Of a stretch of DNA of 64,000 bases, positions 45,049-57,269 are shown piece after piece (position 1 is the stretch's first letter; every line of letters starts with the position of its first letter). The stretch covers positions 265,001-329,000 of the forward strand of contig JABMCL010003107.1 of the NCBI GenBank assembly GCA_018857735.1. The letters are read 5' to 3'. The notes under the pieces were generated by a model, which had not been told where the DNA came from, made no database searches, and saw only the letters and a program-made list of their open reading frames with translations. Source of the DNA: Alviniconcha marisindica. Lineage: Eukaryota > Mollusca > Gastropoda > Provannidae. The position numbers and the translations under genes were made by a program.

Positions 45049-45383
45049 CGCAAGCATACAGATTCCTCACATTCAAACAGTATTGACAAAACATATTGAA
45101 GTTGCTGCTCTAGGCCACAAGATGTGACAGTTTAACTGTTTCTTGCAAAACTACACGTTACTTACATTTCTCTTTACTTAAACTGATGCTGAAATCTACC
45201 AGTGCTTCTAGAAAGAAAAAGAAGACCCGCGGTCCAGTTTGCATTTCAGTATCAACAAAACGAAACTTACTGTAAAGTACAACAGATCTCTGAGAGTAAC
45301 TTCAAGAAAATTCATGAGGCAGCTGAGGTCAGAAAAGCACAATGCATGAGTGACAAGGGATGAGTGACATTTGTTGCCAGGTA
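45049..45383. other. Unclassified sequence
   Basis: No exon of MAO or other gene recognised. Confidence 0.4.
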
Positions 45384-45935
45384 TCGAATCTGCATGGGAA
45401 CTGCACATGGTGTTACAAGAAATTTATGAACGACTGCAGAATTTTTGAACAAAAGAACCCATCAGAAGGGGGTGATGTAAGCTCCTCAAAAAAGTGAGAA
45501 CAGCATATCTGTCAACAACCAGATTGCTAGCTGTTACCCAATGACAGATGTCTTTTTTGAGAAAAGACTCAAATCACAAAGAAACAGCATGCTGACAAGT
45601 TAGTCAAAATAAATGTGTGACAAAAACAGCTGTGTGTCTGTCAAAGAAGCAGCCACAAGAAAACAAGATCAGCACATCCTTTTGAAGGTGCAACTTTCAA
45701 GAACTCTTTTGGTATTCAGCGGTTAAGGCAACTACAACCATTACCCAAGCTGATGGCCATGGCTGGCATATTGTGAATGGATTTTTTTTTAGAAATATGG
45801 TGGACAGACGGTTTCTTCATGCCACAAGTACTGCTTGAAATCCAGTCGGAGCAGCCCCAGCAGGAAGATGACTATCCAGAATACCCAGAGCTTGAGAATC
45901 TTATGGCTTCAGGTTTGAGGCTGGCATACGTCTAA

Positions 45936-46548
45936 AGCCGCCCGTTCTTAATTGGGAGAATGTTTGTTCGCGAACCTAGTTGGATGTATTCGGCGAACCT
46001 AGTTGGTTCTTAATTGGGCGAACTTTTCTTCGCGAACCTAATTGGAAGTATTCGTCGATGCTATATTTGGGGTCCAAAAAGCTTCGCTCAACATGTGTTC
46101 TGGGAACATTCGCCCTGTTCGACGAACATTGCCTCTGATTGGCTGAGAGCAGAGCTATCGCTGTGGATGAAGAAAAATAAAAATGGATGACGGTGTCGCT
46201 AGGTTCTTCACACGCTTCGGAGGGAATTTGTTTATTTGTTGACTTGTGGGAGGCGCAACCTTGTCTCGGAGACCCAGAATGAGATAGTAGTTAGTTGAAT
46301 TACCTGTGAGGGATGATTAAAGTATATTGACTTGACTTGACTTTAGCCTACATTTTCGATCATGCTGTCTGCCGCAAGTTCGGGCAGAAGCTTCCATCTC
46401 ATTACAAGCCAGTTGAGAACAAGTAAATTCTTCGAACTGTCCGAACCATTTCGGCGAACTAAAAGTTCAATTAAGAAACGAATCATAGTTCGTCGAACTG
46501 TCCGAAGTATGTTCGGCGAACAAACATTCGCCCAGTTAAGAACGGGCT
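45936..46548. mobile_element. PIF/Harbinger-like MITE, 613 bp
   Basis: Ends AGCCGCCCGTTCTTAATTGG and, inverted, AGCCCGTTCTTAACTGGG; the inverted similarity extends about 40 bp. Flanked by TAA on both sides (45933-45935, 46549-46551), the target-site pattern of PIF/Harbinger. The empty site exists in family R copy 1 near 23572 (TATCTACGCTGGGCAT). No coding capacity. A retroposon 3' end (GAGGGATGATTAAAGTATAT with TTGAC repeats, 46306-46341) lies inside. Confidence 0.75.
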
Positions 46549-46600
46549 TAAGCTGGACATTTAGTGTCACTCAAAATAAGGGACATTCAGGCTTGGCAAC

Positions 46601-47136
<536 letters not shown>

Positions 47137-48245
47137 GCTTGGCAACCTTCTAGGACACCGGCTTCGGTACCTGTGGTCGAGAACCAGCTGGGAGAAATAC
47201 ACCCATGCCATAAAGTTAAGCAATAAGAAATAAGAAGAGTAATACATTTCATGTTTTCATCAAAGTCAGATAACAATATCAGAATGTCGACAATGATTTG
47301 TAAAATAACTGACAGTGTGGACAATCACTTTTGCGAATATCTGTGACATTTCCTAGCTGTCTGTATACTTGGCATAATAGCAAAGAGCCTGCTGACTGGA
47401 AGCTGATACATGAAACTGTCCAGCAGTTGCATGCCAAATTAAGCCAAGCCTGAGATGTCATCCTGTGGCATCATTTTAATGGCTCCTAAACCTGTATTGT
47501 TTTACTCAGACATGATAATGGCAAAACTGGTAATTTTTTCACATCTCGGGCATGCTTCATGCCTATTTCCCACGAAGTGTAGACGGTACGTGTGATACTG
47601 ATTTCAGGTTCAGTGGAGGTAGACCAGTGAATAAGCCTGCATCTGCAGAGGTTTTGTGAAATAGCTTATTAAGGTTTGAAGATATGTGCATTTTTGTAAA
47701 AGGTTGCTTAACTTTTGAACTTGAATATATTCTATTCCGTGACGCCATCCATCAACGCAGGCGTTAATAAAACATTCTCTGTGACTCTCTTAATTAGTCA
47801 CCGTGCCACATTTGGCGGTAACTGAAGCACTTTTGGTGAATATTTTTTACACGAGTCTTAAATTGTACAAAATTATAACATCTGACATGTTTTCCTTTTA
47901 TTTTATATAATTCATTAATTCCACCCGCTGGGTAAGACAACAGCAGCTGCCAGAGCAACGCTACTCATTCATAGCAGCATGTACAATATTTTTGTGCGTC
48001 CAAACAATGGTATATCTGCCAGTAAATTGAGATTAATGACGTACAAGCACGCTTTAATACATGGGATTAAGCTGTGGCTTAATCTGTACCATATCAGATA
48101 ATCCCTAAAAGGAGTATTTCATCTTGCAGACAAGCAGATATTGAAAAGACACTGAGCTATCCCGGAAAAATCACTGTCTCCAAAAATCATCAGGTGTGTG
48201 CGTGTGTGTGTGTTGGGGGGGGGGGGGGGGGGTTGGATAGCTGGC

Positions 48246-49205
48246 CCACATTGTTTTCCCCCATGCAGCCACGTGGGTCACTCAGCCAAAGACGGCCCGC
48301 GTCCCACCTGTCCTATTGGGCGGTTCACCGAAGCTGGTTTGCAAGAGTGAATGCCCTTCGTAAACTTTCGCACAAGAAGTCGCGAAAGGTCGTAGCTGCC
48401 ACTTCCGGGCCGATTTCTGAGAATGCGTTGGTTCACGCTGTGCATAACAATGGAAGTTGAACCTAGAAATGCGAGGCGATAAAAATGCCACTACTGTCGT
48501 ATTTGCAAAAATTACAGGGGAAAGGGGATGGAGAATGGGGAAAAAAGTGTCTTTACATCGTCACTGAGTTTTTGGGTTGACCAAAAGATTACAAATTCGT
48601 GGTAAAAAAAATGCGTTTTGGGCCATCCTATAGCACGAGCAACAATTTATTGCTTGTTGCCAGACACATTTTGACTACGGGCCTTTAAAAATGCCCTTAA
48701 AGTCCGCATTGTAAACTTCTTGAATTCACTGTCACCGCCTTCCATTATGAAGAAAGTACGCACCGGAAGTAAAAACAGCCAAGGGACTTAAGCGATGCCG
48801 GGTAAAAGTCAAAGGGAGTTAACAACCCCGCCTGAACCGCCCAATATCGCCCGCACAGATATAGTGTGCACCCTCGTAACCACCAGCCCGCAGCACCATC
48901 GCAGCTAAAGTCTCAAGATGATTTCCCGCCCAAACTTCAAGGACCCCTGGTTTACTCTTCATGAAGAAGGTCATGCCAACATTCTTCCAAACACTGGACA
49001 TAGCTCAACCAACAAACAACAAAACAAAAACAAACAAAACAAAAAACAAAACAAAACAAAAAGTGAATTAGCTCTCCATCTCATTTTTCACCGTTTTTAG
49101 CCGTTTAATTGTTGTTTAAATGTTGTCTTGTAGCTTGATCAACCCCGAAAATTCGTATGTTGTAGGGAAGTGGGGTGGGGAGTGAGGGATGCAGGTTGGA
49201 AATAT
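48246..49205. other. Unclassified sequence
   Basis: 49077-49165 is related to 39119-39200. A CAAAA-rich tract lies at 49010-49060. No gene recognised. Confidence 0.4.
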
Positions 49206-49209
49206 AATT

Positions 49210-49474
49210 CGCGTCATAAGACCCTTGGCCCTGTTCACGGATATGCTCTGCTAGTCAGTAACAGTGACGTGCTCACACTCCGAGCATCGCTTTCCGGCAC
49301 CTTCCAAATCACACTCCGAGCATCACTTTCCGGCACCTTCCTCCAAACTCTGCCAGATTTGGTTACGCCACTGAAGGGGCGCTCTTTATCTCCGCATCCA
49401 CCGGAGTTTGCAACAAGGCATGTCATTTATAGCCGCCAATAAAGTTTACACCAGCACAAGGGTCTTATGACGCG
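49210..49474. repeat. Inverted-repeat-bounded segment (MITE-like)
   Basis: CGCGTCATAAGACCCTTG (49210-49227) and its perfect inverse at 49457-49474. Inside, CACTCCGAGCATCGCTTTCC is present twice. No clear target duplication. Confidence 0.5.
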
Positions 49475-49514
49475 AGCGGCGCATCAAGCAAGCCGTTATC
49501 TGGCTGCAGCAGTC

Positions 49515-49805
49515 GTGAGCCGGTTTGGCCTAGCGGTAAGGCGTTAGGCTCGTAAGCGGAAGGACCTCGGTTCGATATCGCTTCGGCTCTCCTTTTTCTT
49601 CAAAAAGGTTGTGGTTTGTGGACACTGTCTTGTGACTTTGTCCATCACTTCCTACTGAAACATTAAAATGGCTCTCATCGCTGCCCATCTTAATGCAGGA
49701 ATCATTCTGGTGGTGACAGTGTAGCGATAGGTATATAATCTCCCTCTACCCCCACCTCTATACCCCCTCCCCTCCCCCCTTTCTTCCCGTCCCTAACAAG
49801 CCTGA
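49515..49805 (+). mobile_element. tRNA-derived SINE, copy 3, 5' part
   Basis: GTGAGCCGGTTTGGCCTAGC (A-box TGGCCTAGCGGT) and ACCTCGGTTCGATATCGC (B-box GGTTCGANNNC) form the RNA polymerase III head. The body TTGTGGTTTGTGGACACTGT and GGCTCTCATCGCTGCCCATC follows. The 3' end is found at 55910-55951, after the 6.1-kb insertion. The target duplication TGGCTGCAGCAGTC (49501-49514 and 55952-55965) is perfect, so this copy is complete apart from the insertion. It is not a functional tRNA gene. Confidence 0.9.
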
Positions 49806-49859
49806 TGGTGGGTTCACACGATCGCAGAAGTTTGCAACTTTTCCCCAAAATGTATTACT

Positions 49860-51412
49860 ACGCGTCGCCTACCCTTAGGTCAGAAACGACGTTACCGTTA
49901 AAAGCCCACAGCACGTATGTTAAAAACAACCACACCATGTAATAGATGAAAGATTATTCTATAGATCCCGTACCCTCATGTTGTTACATTGTGTTTAGTT
50001 TGACAACACCACGACGTGTTTCAAATTTCTGCGACAGCGTCAAAAAGATTGAGAATCGAGCCGAAAAGTTGCATCCTTATGGCTATGCAACTTTTTGAAG
50101 CCACCTGTGTCAGAAACTTGCTGATTGTAAAAACTCTGGAGCACGAAAAATTTCAAGAGTAGTACCACGTGAAAGAAGAAATATTGTTCTATCTGTTCCT
50201 TACATTCTCAAAATTATGTCACGTTCACTTTGACCACACGAAACCGTGTTGCACACTTCTGCGACAAACATCCAAAATCAAAAGTTGCAAATACTTTTGG
50301 GTGGTGTCGTTGTTTCAGGGCCTACCGCTTAATAACTATGGAGTGGAATGTAAAGAGAATTGTCCTATGTACAAGATGAGAAAATTTCCTATCAGTTACA
50401 TATCTTTGTGTGTTAACTTTGCTTTTATTTTAAACACACTGCACTGTGATGTATACCGGCGTGACGGCGTAGTAAAATTTCAAACTCGACCCCAAAAGTT
50501 GCATACTTATGCAACTTTTTGAAGCCACTTGTGTCAGAAACTTGCTTATTGTTAAAAATCTAGAGCACAGAATATTTCAAGAATGGTACCACGTGAAAAA
50601 AGAAAGATTGTTCTATCTGTTCCTTACGTTCTAAAAATTATGTCACGTTTACTTTGACCACACGAAACCGTGTTGCAAACGTCTGCGACAAACATCCAAA
50701 ATCAAAAGGGTTGCAGACGTCTTTTCGGATGGTGTTGTTGTTTCAGGGCCTACCACTTAATAACTATGGAGTGGAATGTAAAAAGAATAGTACCGTGTAC
50801 AAGATGAGAAAATTTCCTATCAGTTACATATGTTCGTGTGTTAACTTTGCTTTTATTTTAAACACACTGCACTGTGATGCATACCGGCGTGACGGTGTCG
50901 TGAAATTTCAAACTCGATTCCAAAAGTTGCATACTTCTGCAATTTTTTGTCGTCACTTGCTTCAGAAATTGGATTACAGCTAAATAACTAGTAAACTGAA
51001 AATTAAGCGAATGGTACCATCAGAAAGATGAAATATTCTTCTATACGTTTCCTACCTGGTTCAGATTATTCTGTCTTTAATCTGACCACACCAGACCGTG
51101 TTGCAAACTTCTGCGACAAACAGCCAGTTTTGGGAAGTTACAAAGTTCTCAATAGAGGGTAAAAGACGTGAAAGTTTTCAATCAATGTCGGAAATTTCCG
51201 CCTCGAATTTCGTCGTCGCATACTTCAGGAAACAGGCTGGCATTAAATAACAGCAGCACATAAAAATATAATAATGACAACAGATGAAAGATGCAAAGTT
51301 AATCTATTCACTGCACATCCACGTTGATTTATTTACTGTTCGGTTTCATCCCACCAGACCGAGTTGCAAAGATCTGCGACAAGTTGCAAAGTTCTGCGAT
51401 CGTGTGAACCCA
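49860..51412. repeat. Subterminal tandem repeats, ~424-bp and shorter units
   Basis: Two full units (about 50100-50523 and 50524-50948) are about 85-90% alike; partial units flank them. Each carries a CCGTGTTGCAAACTTCTGCG-type box resembling the TIR. Two ORFs of 109-117 codons in the full units only reflect the duplication. The run ends at 51383-51412 with an internal inverted copy of the TIR (TTCTGCGATCGTGTGAACCC). Confidence 0.85.
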
Positions 51413-51779
51413 AAGTTTCAAACTTATGCAACTTGGAACTGGCACACCGAATCTACTACCAATAATATTCAGTTGATCGCATTTTTGTGATAGTGCTGTT
51501 GTCTATGCAGCCTGTTTGATTTGTTGATTCAGTTTATTGCTGGTCACAGCTGTATCAGAAATAATATCGTAAACGTACCTGCGCCTACATTGGCAGAAAA
51601 TTAATATTTTACATTGTCAAGACAGCACATCGAGTCTACTAAAAATCATTTAGTCGAGTCTGTAATCATACAGAAGAAAATGTCTAGATCTAATGGCTAG
51701 ATCTAATGCAAAATTGAACGTAGTAAACATTGATGACACAGAGGATTGCCCGCCTAACAACAGATCTACCGGCTACTGT

Positions 51780-54700
51780 TATACATCTACATACTAGTAC
51801 TTAATGTGTTTTATTCTACTTCCATGGTTATGTATGAGCACCTACCTTATCCACACATATGAATGATAATTGATCTACCTTTCTTGTCGATGAAAAAATC
51901 AAATAAATCATTATTCTTTCCAAATGATTGGATAGGAAACCCCGAAGCTATCGGACTACCTACCTACAAACTCCTATGATTGGCAGTGGCGCACCTGCTC
52001 AGATGGCCATATCGCACCTGCTCAGAAACCAAATCGTTGAATAACATTTCGACGCGTCTACCTGTATAGTTTCCAGACCGACAAAGTTGCCCGTTCATTA
52101 AATACAACTGTGCACCACATACATGCCCATTCAGGCTACGGTCTCCTAAACCAGAGACTTACCCGTCAGTTAATATGTGAAAAATAAATAACGAGTTAGT
52201 CGCATGCCTGTACACTCAGGTAATAGTCACAAAACTACCCGCTTATCCACACAAACATTTTCTTGCTATTCTTCACGGTTCACTGCAAACATTTCGGCAC
52301 AGTTATTCCTCTCCCTACCCACAAATAGTTTAGATGATTAATACACCTGTGGAATCTTCTCAGCTGTCCACATACATTTCCACTAAGGTAATTAATAGTA
52401 TCTTTGGACTAGGAGGTGAGTGTAGAGGTAAATCTTCGTGGTTAACCGGAAAGAAAGGATCAAGATGAACATGATCGGTGGGAATATAGACGGGTCTGTA
52501 AGTGGACAGGTAAGTTTACATATCAAATTGGACGAAAATCATGAATTGAATAATTATGAAGCTTTATGAACGGATAGACCTGTGTACGTCGACAAATAGG
52601 TGAGTGAACATCGGGTTGGCTTACGTTGTTAGCTGTAATGTAAGCATGGACATACTAAGGTACATTATATGTAAAACATTAGGTGAGTGGATAGGTAAAT
52701 ATTTGCGGTTATTTGGAATGAAAGCAGATGAGTTGACATATAAGTGTGCCAGGTGAAAAACACACAGAAGTTGAACCGGTTGATTGATGAAAAGGTAAAT
52801 CTGCGAATATTTAGAACAACAGATGAGAAGACAGGTAAGTACAAGTGGTTTGTCGGAATGAATAATCAAAATGAACAGGCAGGGTAATGAACGGTTAGAT
52901 CTATGGGCATGTGCGCAAGCAGTTGTGGTGACAGGTAGGTCTTTGTGGTTAGACAAAAGAAAAGCATGAAGATAAACAGGTGACTTTATTTTCGGGTAGA
53001 TCTGTGTGTAGATCAGTAGATGAGTTGAAAGGTAATTGTGGATGTTATGCCGAAAAGGAACAAATAAACTGAACAGGTATAGTGATGAACAGGTACATCT
53101 GTGGACATGTAGAGCAGTAGAAATGTTGACGGGTAGATCTTAGCGGTTAATCAGAATTAAAGTATGAAACTGAACAGGTAGGGTCATGAACGGGTACATG
53201 TATGGGAAGGTACACAAGTAGTTGATGACAGGTAGGTCTTTGTGGTTAGACGAATGAGAAGCACGACGATAAATATCGTCATGCAGCGCAGTAGAAACGC
53301 TGACGGGTAGATCTTAGCGGTTTATCTAAACTGAAGTATGAAAATGAACTGGTAGCTCATGAACGGGTATATATATGGGTATGTACACGAGTACATGTGG
53401 TAACAGGTAGGTCTTTGTGGTTAGACGAAAGAGAAACATGAAGATATAAACAGATAAACAGTCATGCAGCGCAGTAGAAACGCCGATGAGTAGAACTTTG
53501 TGTTTAATCTGAAATAAAGTATGAAAATGAACAGGTAGGGTCATGCGATGGTATATCTATGGTCAGGTACACAAGTATTTGTGGTGACAGGTAAGTCTTT
53601 GTTGTTAGACAAAGGAGAAGTATGAAGATAAACAGGTAAATTTATTTCCGGTTGGATCTATGTGTACGTACCCTAGCAGATGAGCGGAAATGTAACTGTG
53701 TGTGTTATTCCGAAAAGGGAGAAATACTAAACAGGTATACTCATGAACGGATATATCTGTGGACAGGTAGAGCAGTAGAAACGTTTACGGATAGATCTTA
53801 GCGGTTAATCATATAGAATATTTAAAATATGAAAATGAACAGGCAGGGTCATGATCGGGTACACTTAAGGGCCGGTACGCAAGTAGTTGTGGGGACAGGT
53901 AGGCCTTTGTGGTTAGACGAAAGAGAAGCATGAAGGTAAACAGGTAAATTTACTTTCGGGTGGATTTGTGTGCAGGTACCCCAGTAGATGAGTTGACAGG
54001 TCATTGCGCAGGTTATGCCGAAAAATATAAAATAATCTGAACAGGTATACTGATAAACAGATACGTCTGTGGACATGTAGAACAGTGGAAACGTTGACGG
54101 GTAGATCTTAACGGTTAATCTGAATGAAAGTGTGAAAATAAACAGGTAGGGTCATGAACGGGTACATATATGGGCAGGTACACAAGTAGTTGTGGTGACA
54201 GGTAGGTCTTTGTTCTTAGGCAAAGGAGAAGCATGAGGGTAAACAGGTAAATTTATTTTCGGCTGGATCTGTGGGTAAGTACCCAGAGATGAGCTGAAAG
54301 GTCATTGTGCATGTTATGCCGAAAAAGAAGAAATAAACTGAACAGGTATACTGACGAACAGGTACATCTGTGGACATGTAGAAACGTTGACGTTAATCGT
54401 TAATCTGAATGAAAGTATAAAATCAACAGGTAGGGTCGTGAACGGGTACATCTGTGGGCATGTACACAAGTAGTTGTGGTGACAGGTATGTCTTTGTAGT
54501 TAGACGAAAGAGAAGCATGAAGATAATCAGGTAGATTTATTTTCGGATACGTCTGTGTGTATGTAGCGCAATAGATGAGTTGAAGTTATGCCAGAAAGAA
54601 AGAATTAAACTGAGCAGGCATACTGATGAATATCTATATCTGTGGACATGTAGAGCAATAGAAACGTTGATGGGTAGACCTTAGCGGCTAATCTGAATAG

Positions 54701-55030
54701 AAGTATGAAAATGAACAGGCACGGCCATGAACGGGTGCATCTATGGGCATGTAAAGGAATAGTTGAGTCAAGAAGCAGGTCTTTGTAGCAGGGTACCCTA
54801 ATAGGAAAGCATTAAACAGATTTATTTTCGGGTAGGTATGTAGATGAACGGGTAGGTATGTTAAACGGGTACATCTGTGGACATGCAGACTCCTAGCTGA
54901 GGGACAAGTAGATCTTCGATCACGGCTAGTAAGAAGCGAAGCATCAAGATGAACAGGTAGATTTATTTCCGTGTATGCCTGTGGGTACAAAGACCATTAG
55001 ACGAGTTGACAGGTAACTTCATGTTCAGCA
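51780..55030. repeat. Higher-order ACAGGTA-rich tandem array with orientation switch
   Basis: From about 52400 to 55030 short units built on ACAGGTA/ACGGGTA (20-35 bp apart) are grouped into units of about 280-308 bp. The GTGACAGGTAGGTCTTTG box recurs at about 52932, 53229, 53590, 53894, 54198 and 54478. From about 51780 to 52380 the same short motif appears as TACCTGT/TACCCGT, the opposite orientation. Confidence 0.8.
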
Positions 55031-55906
55031 AGACAATGTAAATGAACATGTAGGTTGACAGCGTTTTGGATAGCATTTATTTTATTACATCATCTTATAA
55101 TTTCTGTTAATATTTCTTTTCATTTATATGAGCTAAAACTTCTTTTCCGTGTATTGCACAAGTGTCTTATTTCAGTGTATTAGGTTGCAAAATTTACACA
55201 CACGAAAGAAGGGAACAGTATGCCACCTGGGGGTGTTTGCCACACCAGGCGACATGCCTTGCCTTGTTTGCTTTGTTAATCACTTATTCATTAATCTTGG
55301 CATACCATCCGATCACGCGTCTTTTCTCCACAAACAGTGCAACAATTTTGCCTTCTGACGTCATTTATTCCTATCTACTGTACATATTTCTTGATTTGTG
55401 TACTATCTGTACTATCTAGTTTCGTTGGAAAAATTTACACATACCACAGAAGCGAACATACTCCTGGGGTAAGATTCTGTAAATATTTACTTGCACATCT
55501 CTTGACCGGTCGGCATGTCTGTTTCAGCTATTTCGCCTTTACTTTCTGTCCTTTGCCCGTTTCGATAACTTTATCTTATATTTTATCGTGGACTGTGTGC
55601 TTACCTGGGTTTGAATCTAAAAAAGACCGACCCCAAACAGGCTATCGAGTGAAAGAAGTGCATAAAAAGCAGTAAAAAGCACCACCCTGCGCATACAAAA
55701 CATTATTCCGCGAATTTTATTTTTTTACTCTGTGAAGTTACCGTTCGAACAGGCATATCCCCCCCCCCCCCAAAAAAAATGCTTGGGGGCACATTTCTAC
55801 GCTTGATTCAACTCATCTTTTTGTCGTCCGTTTGTTATTTCAAAAAGTTGCAAAGATATGCAACTTTTGGAAAGTTGCAAACTTCTGCGATCGTGTGAAC
55901 CCACCA

Positions 55907-55951
55907 TAAATGGTTTCTGTGGACGTTAAGCACCATGTTTACTTACTTACT
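55907..55951 (+). mobile_element. tRNA-derived SINE, copy 3, 3' end
   Basis: AAATGGTTTCTGTGGACGTT and AAGCACCATGTTTACTTACT, the SINE 3' module with a TTAC tail, followed by the right target duplication at 55952-55965. Confidence 0.9.
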
Positions 55952-56080
55952 TGGCTGCAGCAGTCTGCTCGGTCAGTGAACAGAAACAAAAATGCTGCGC
56001 ATGACCTAGTTGCCGCAACTGACGCGCATCACCTCTAGTTCGGGTACACACACAAAGACCCGGAAAGGGCCTACAAGCAA
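55952..56080. repeat. Inverted dispersed repeat, left copy
   Basis: CTGCTCGGTCAGTGAACAGA...GTTCGGGTACACACACAAAG is the reverse complement of 59650-59775 at high identity. This left copy was split by SINE copy 3; its other part is left of 49501. Confidence 0.85.
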
Positions 56081-56289
56081 AGATTATAAATATGTGTTTA
56101 TAATCTTTGTTACAAACTAGTCAGAGTGAAAGGGTGCGTGCCAATACTCGGCAATACAAAACTGGATCAAAACAGAAATAACTTACGTTTCTGAAAGTTT
56201 ATAACCACCCCTATGCACTAAACCAGTTCAACCGTATTAAAATAAACATCAGACGAATATGAAGTAAACGTCTTCAAAGTGTCAGCTAT

Positions 56290-57085
56290 GATATTCCACC
56301 GATTTCATGTAGAAAAATAGATCTGTAGGAAACAAGCTATACTTGTTTTGAATGTCTGTCTTTGGCCTAGGCAAACTAAGCTGTCAGTTCCTAGAGTTGG
56401 AATAGCGACGAAATTCTGAAAAGCTCAATATAACTAGGATTGACATTTTCAGGTCTAGTATATTTTGTCTCCCGGTTTGTAACCCTCCCGGTTTGTGTAC
56501 AGGTTAGATATACTCTGGGGTCTCATTGTTAAGGACCCTGTACATGAACAAACCCTTGTTGTATTCCAGTTGTTTGTGTAGGCTCACAATCCTCATCTCT
56601 TTTAATTTCCAGTTAGATTTGTATCTGGAGAGAAAGATTAACTTTACAGTTCTTGTGCGCAGAGAATTTCATCTCTTTTTGAGGTCAATCCGTCCGACAC
56701 GACTGACGCATAATCACAGAGAGAGGGAGACAAAATATACTAGACCTGAAAATGTCAATCCTAGTTATATTGAGCTTTTCAGAATTTCGTAATTGGTTTA
56801 AGGAAAATTTAGCCGTAATGGTGGGACTTTTCCAGACATAATTTTGTGTATCAAATTCCCTTGTTAAAGTCTTTCTTTTAGGGGAAGAATAGATAGGAGG
56901 TTACAGTCTGAAATCGCTAGAATTGTGGTTTTGAAGAGAGTTGCCGCGGACTCGAGCGCTCTCTTATGTAAACTAACTAAAGGTTTGAGAGTATTTGCGC
57001 TGGCCGAGTCACACAGCGTCGCCGATCCGTAGTCGATGATGGACTGAATGTGGGCAAGAGAGAGAGAGAGAGACAGATCCAACAC
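56290..57085 (-). mobile_element. Rearranged LINE RT 3' part
   Basis: From 57085 the minus strand reads HIQSIIDYGSATLCDSASAN, TLKPLVSLHKRAL, LSILPLKERL (about 56870). Further down come LHKQLEYNKGLFMYRVLNNE (about 56540-56580), TPEYISNLYTNRE and finally RYSNSRN and LSLPRPKTDI (about 56340-56400). A 62-bp segment (56410-56471) is also present in inverted form at 56729-56791, between these blocks. Broken by stops and this rearrangement. Confidence 0.75.
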
Positions 57086-57269
57086 TTTATTTTACAAAGA
57101 TTGCAGTTTGATTCATTGAAAAACTAACTATTATCGGTAGCTAAGTTATATTTGTGTAAAAAAATTACAGGGCATCATTTATATACATAAATATAAGTGT
57201 AACCGAGTGCATTGTGTGTCCAGGGCCATGACCCTTTAACCGTTTCTCTCCTGTCGTCCTCTCGTGGTA
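57086..57269. other. Unclassified sequence
   Basis: No feature recognised. Confidence 0.4.

Larger units (their letters stand above)
49806..55906. mobile_element. 6.1-kb TIR element inserted in SINE copy 3
   Basis: Terminal inverted repeats of 36 bp, perfect, beginning TGGTGGGTTCACACGATCGC, lie at 49806-49841 and 55871-55906. The flanking bases are TGA (left) and TAA (right), a possible 3-bp TWA-type duplication with one change, which would fit PIF/Harbinger. Interior: subterminal tandem repeats (49860-51412), unique AT-rich sequence (51413-51780), the array region (51780-55030), and a shorter right subterminal region with a ~245-bp duplication (55160-55240 / 55400-55480). ORFs are short; no transposase is recognised, so it is non-autonomous. 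Confidence 0.85.

Noticed and set aside
49515..49590. tRNA gene with A and B boxes
   Set aside because: It does not close into a cloverleaf acceptor stem and continues into a shared SINE body, with copies at 19812-20050 and 35131-35584.
50169..50983. Two related ORFs of 117 and 109 codons as a duplicated gene
   Set aside because: They fall in tandem subterminal units of the 6.1-kb element, start at different unit positions and show frame-shifting differences.
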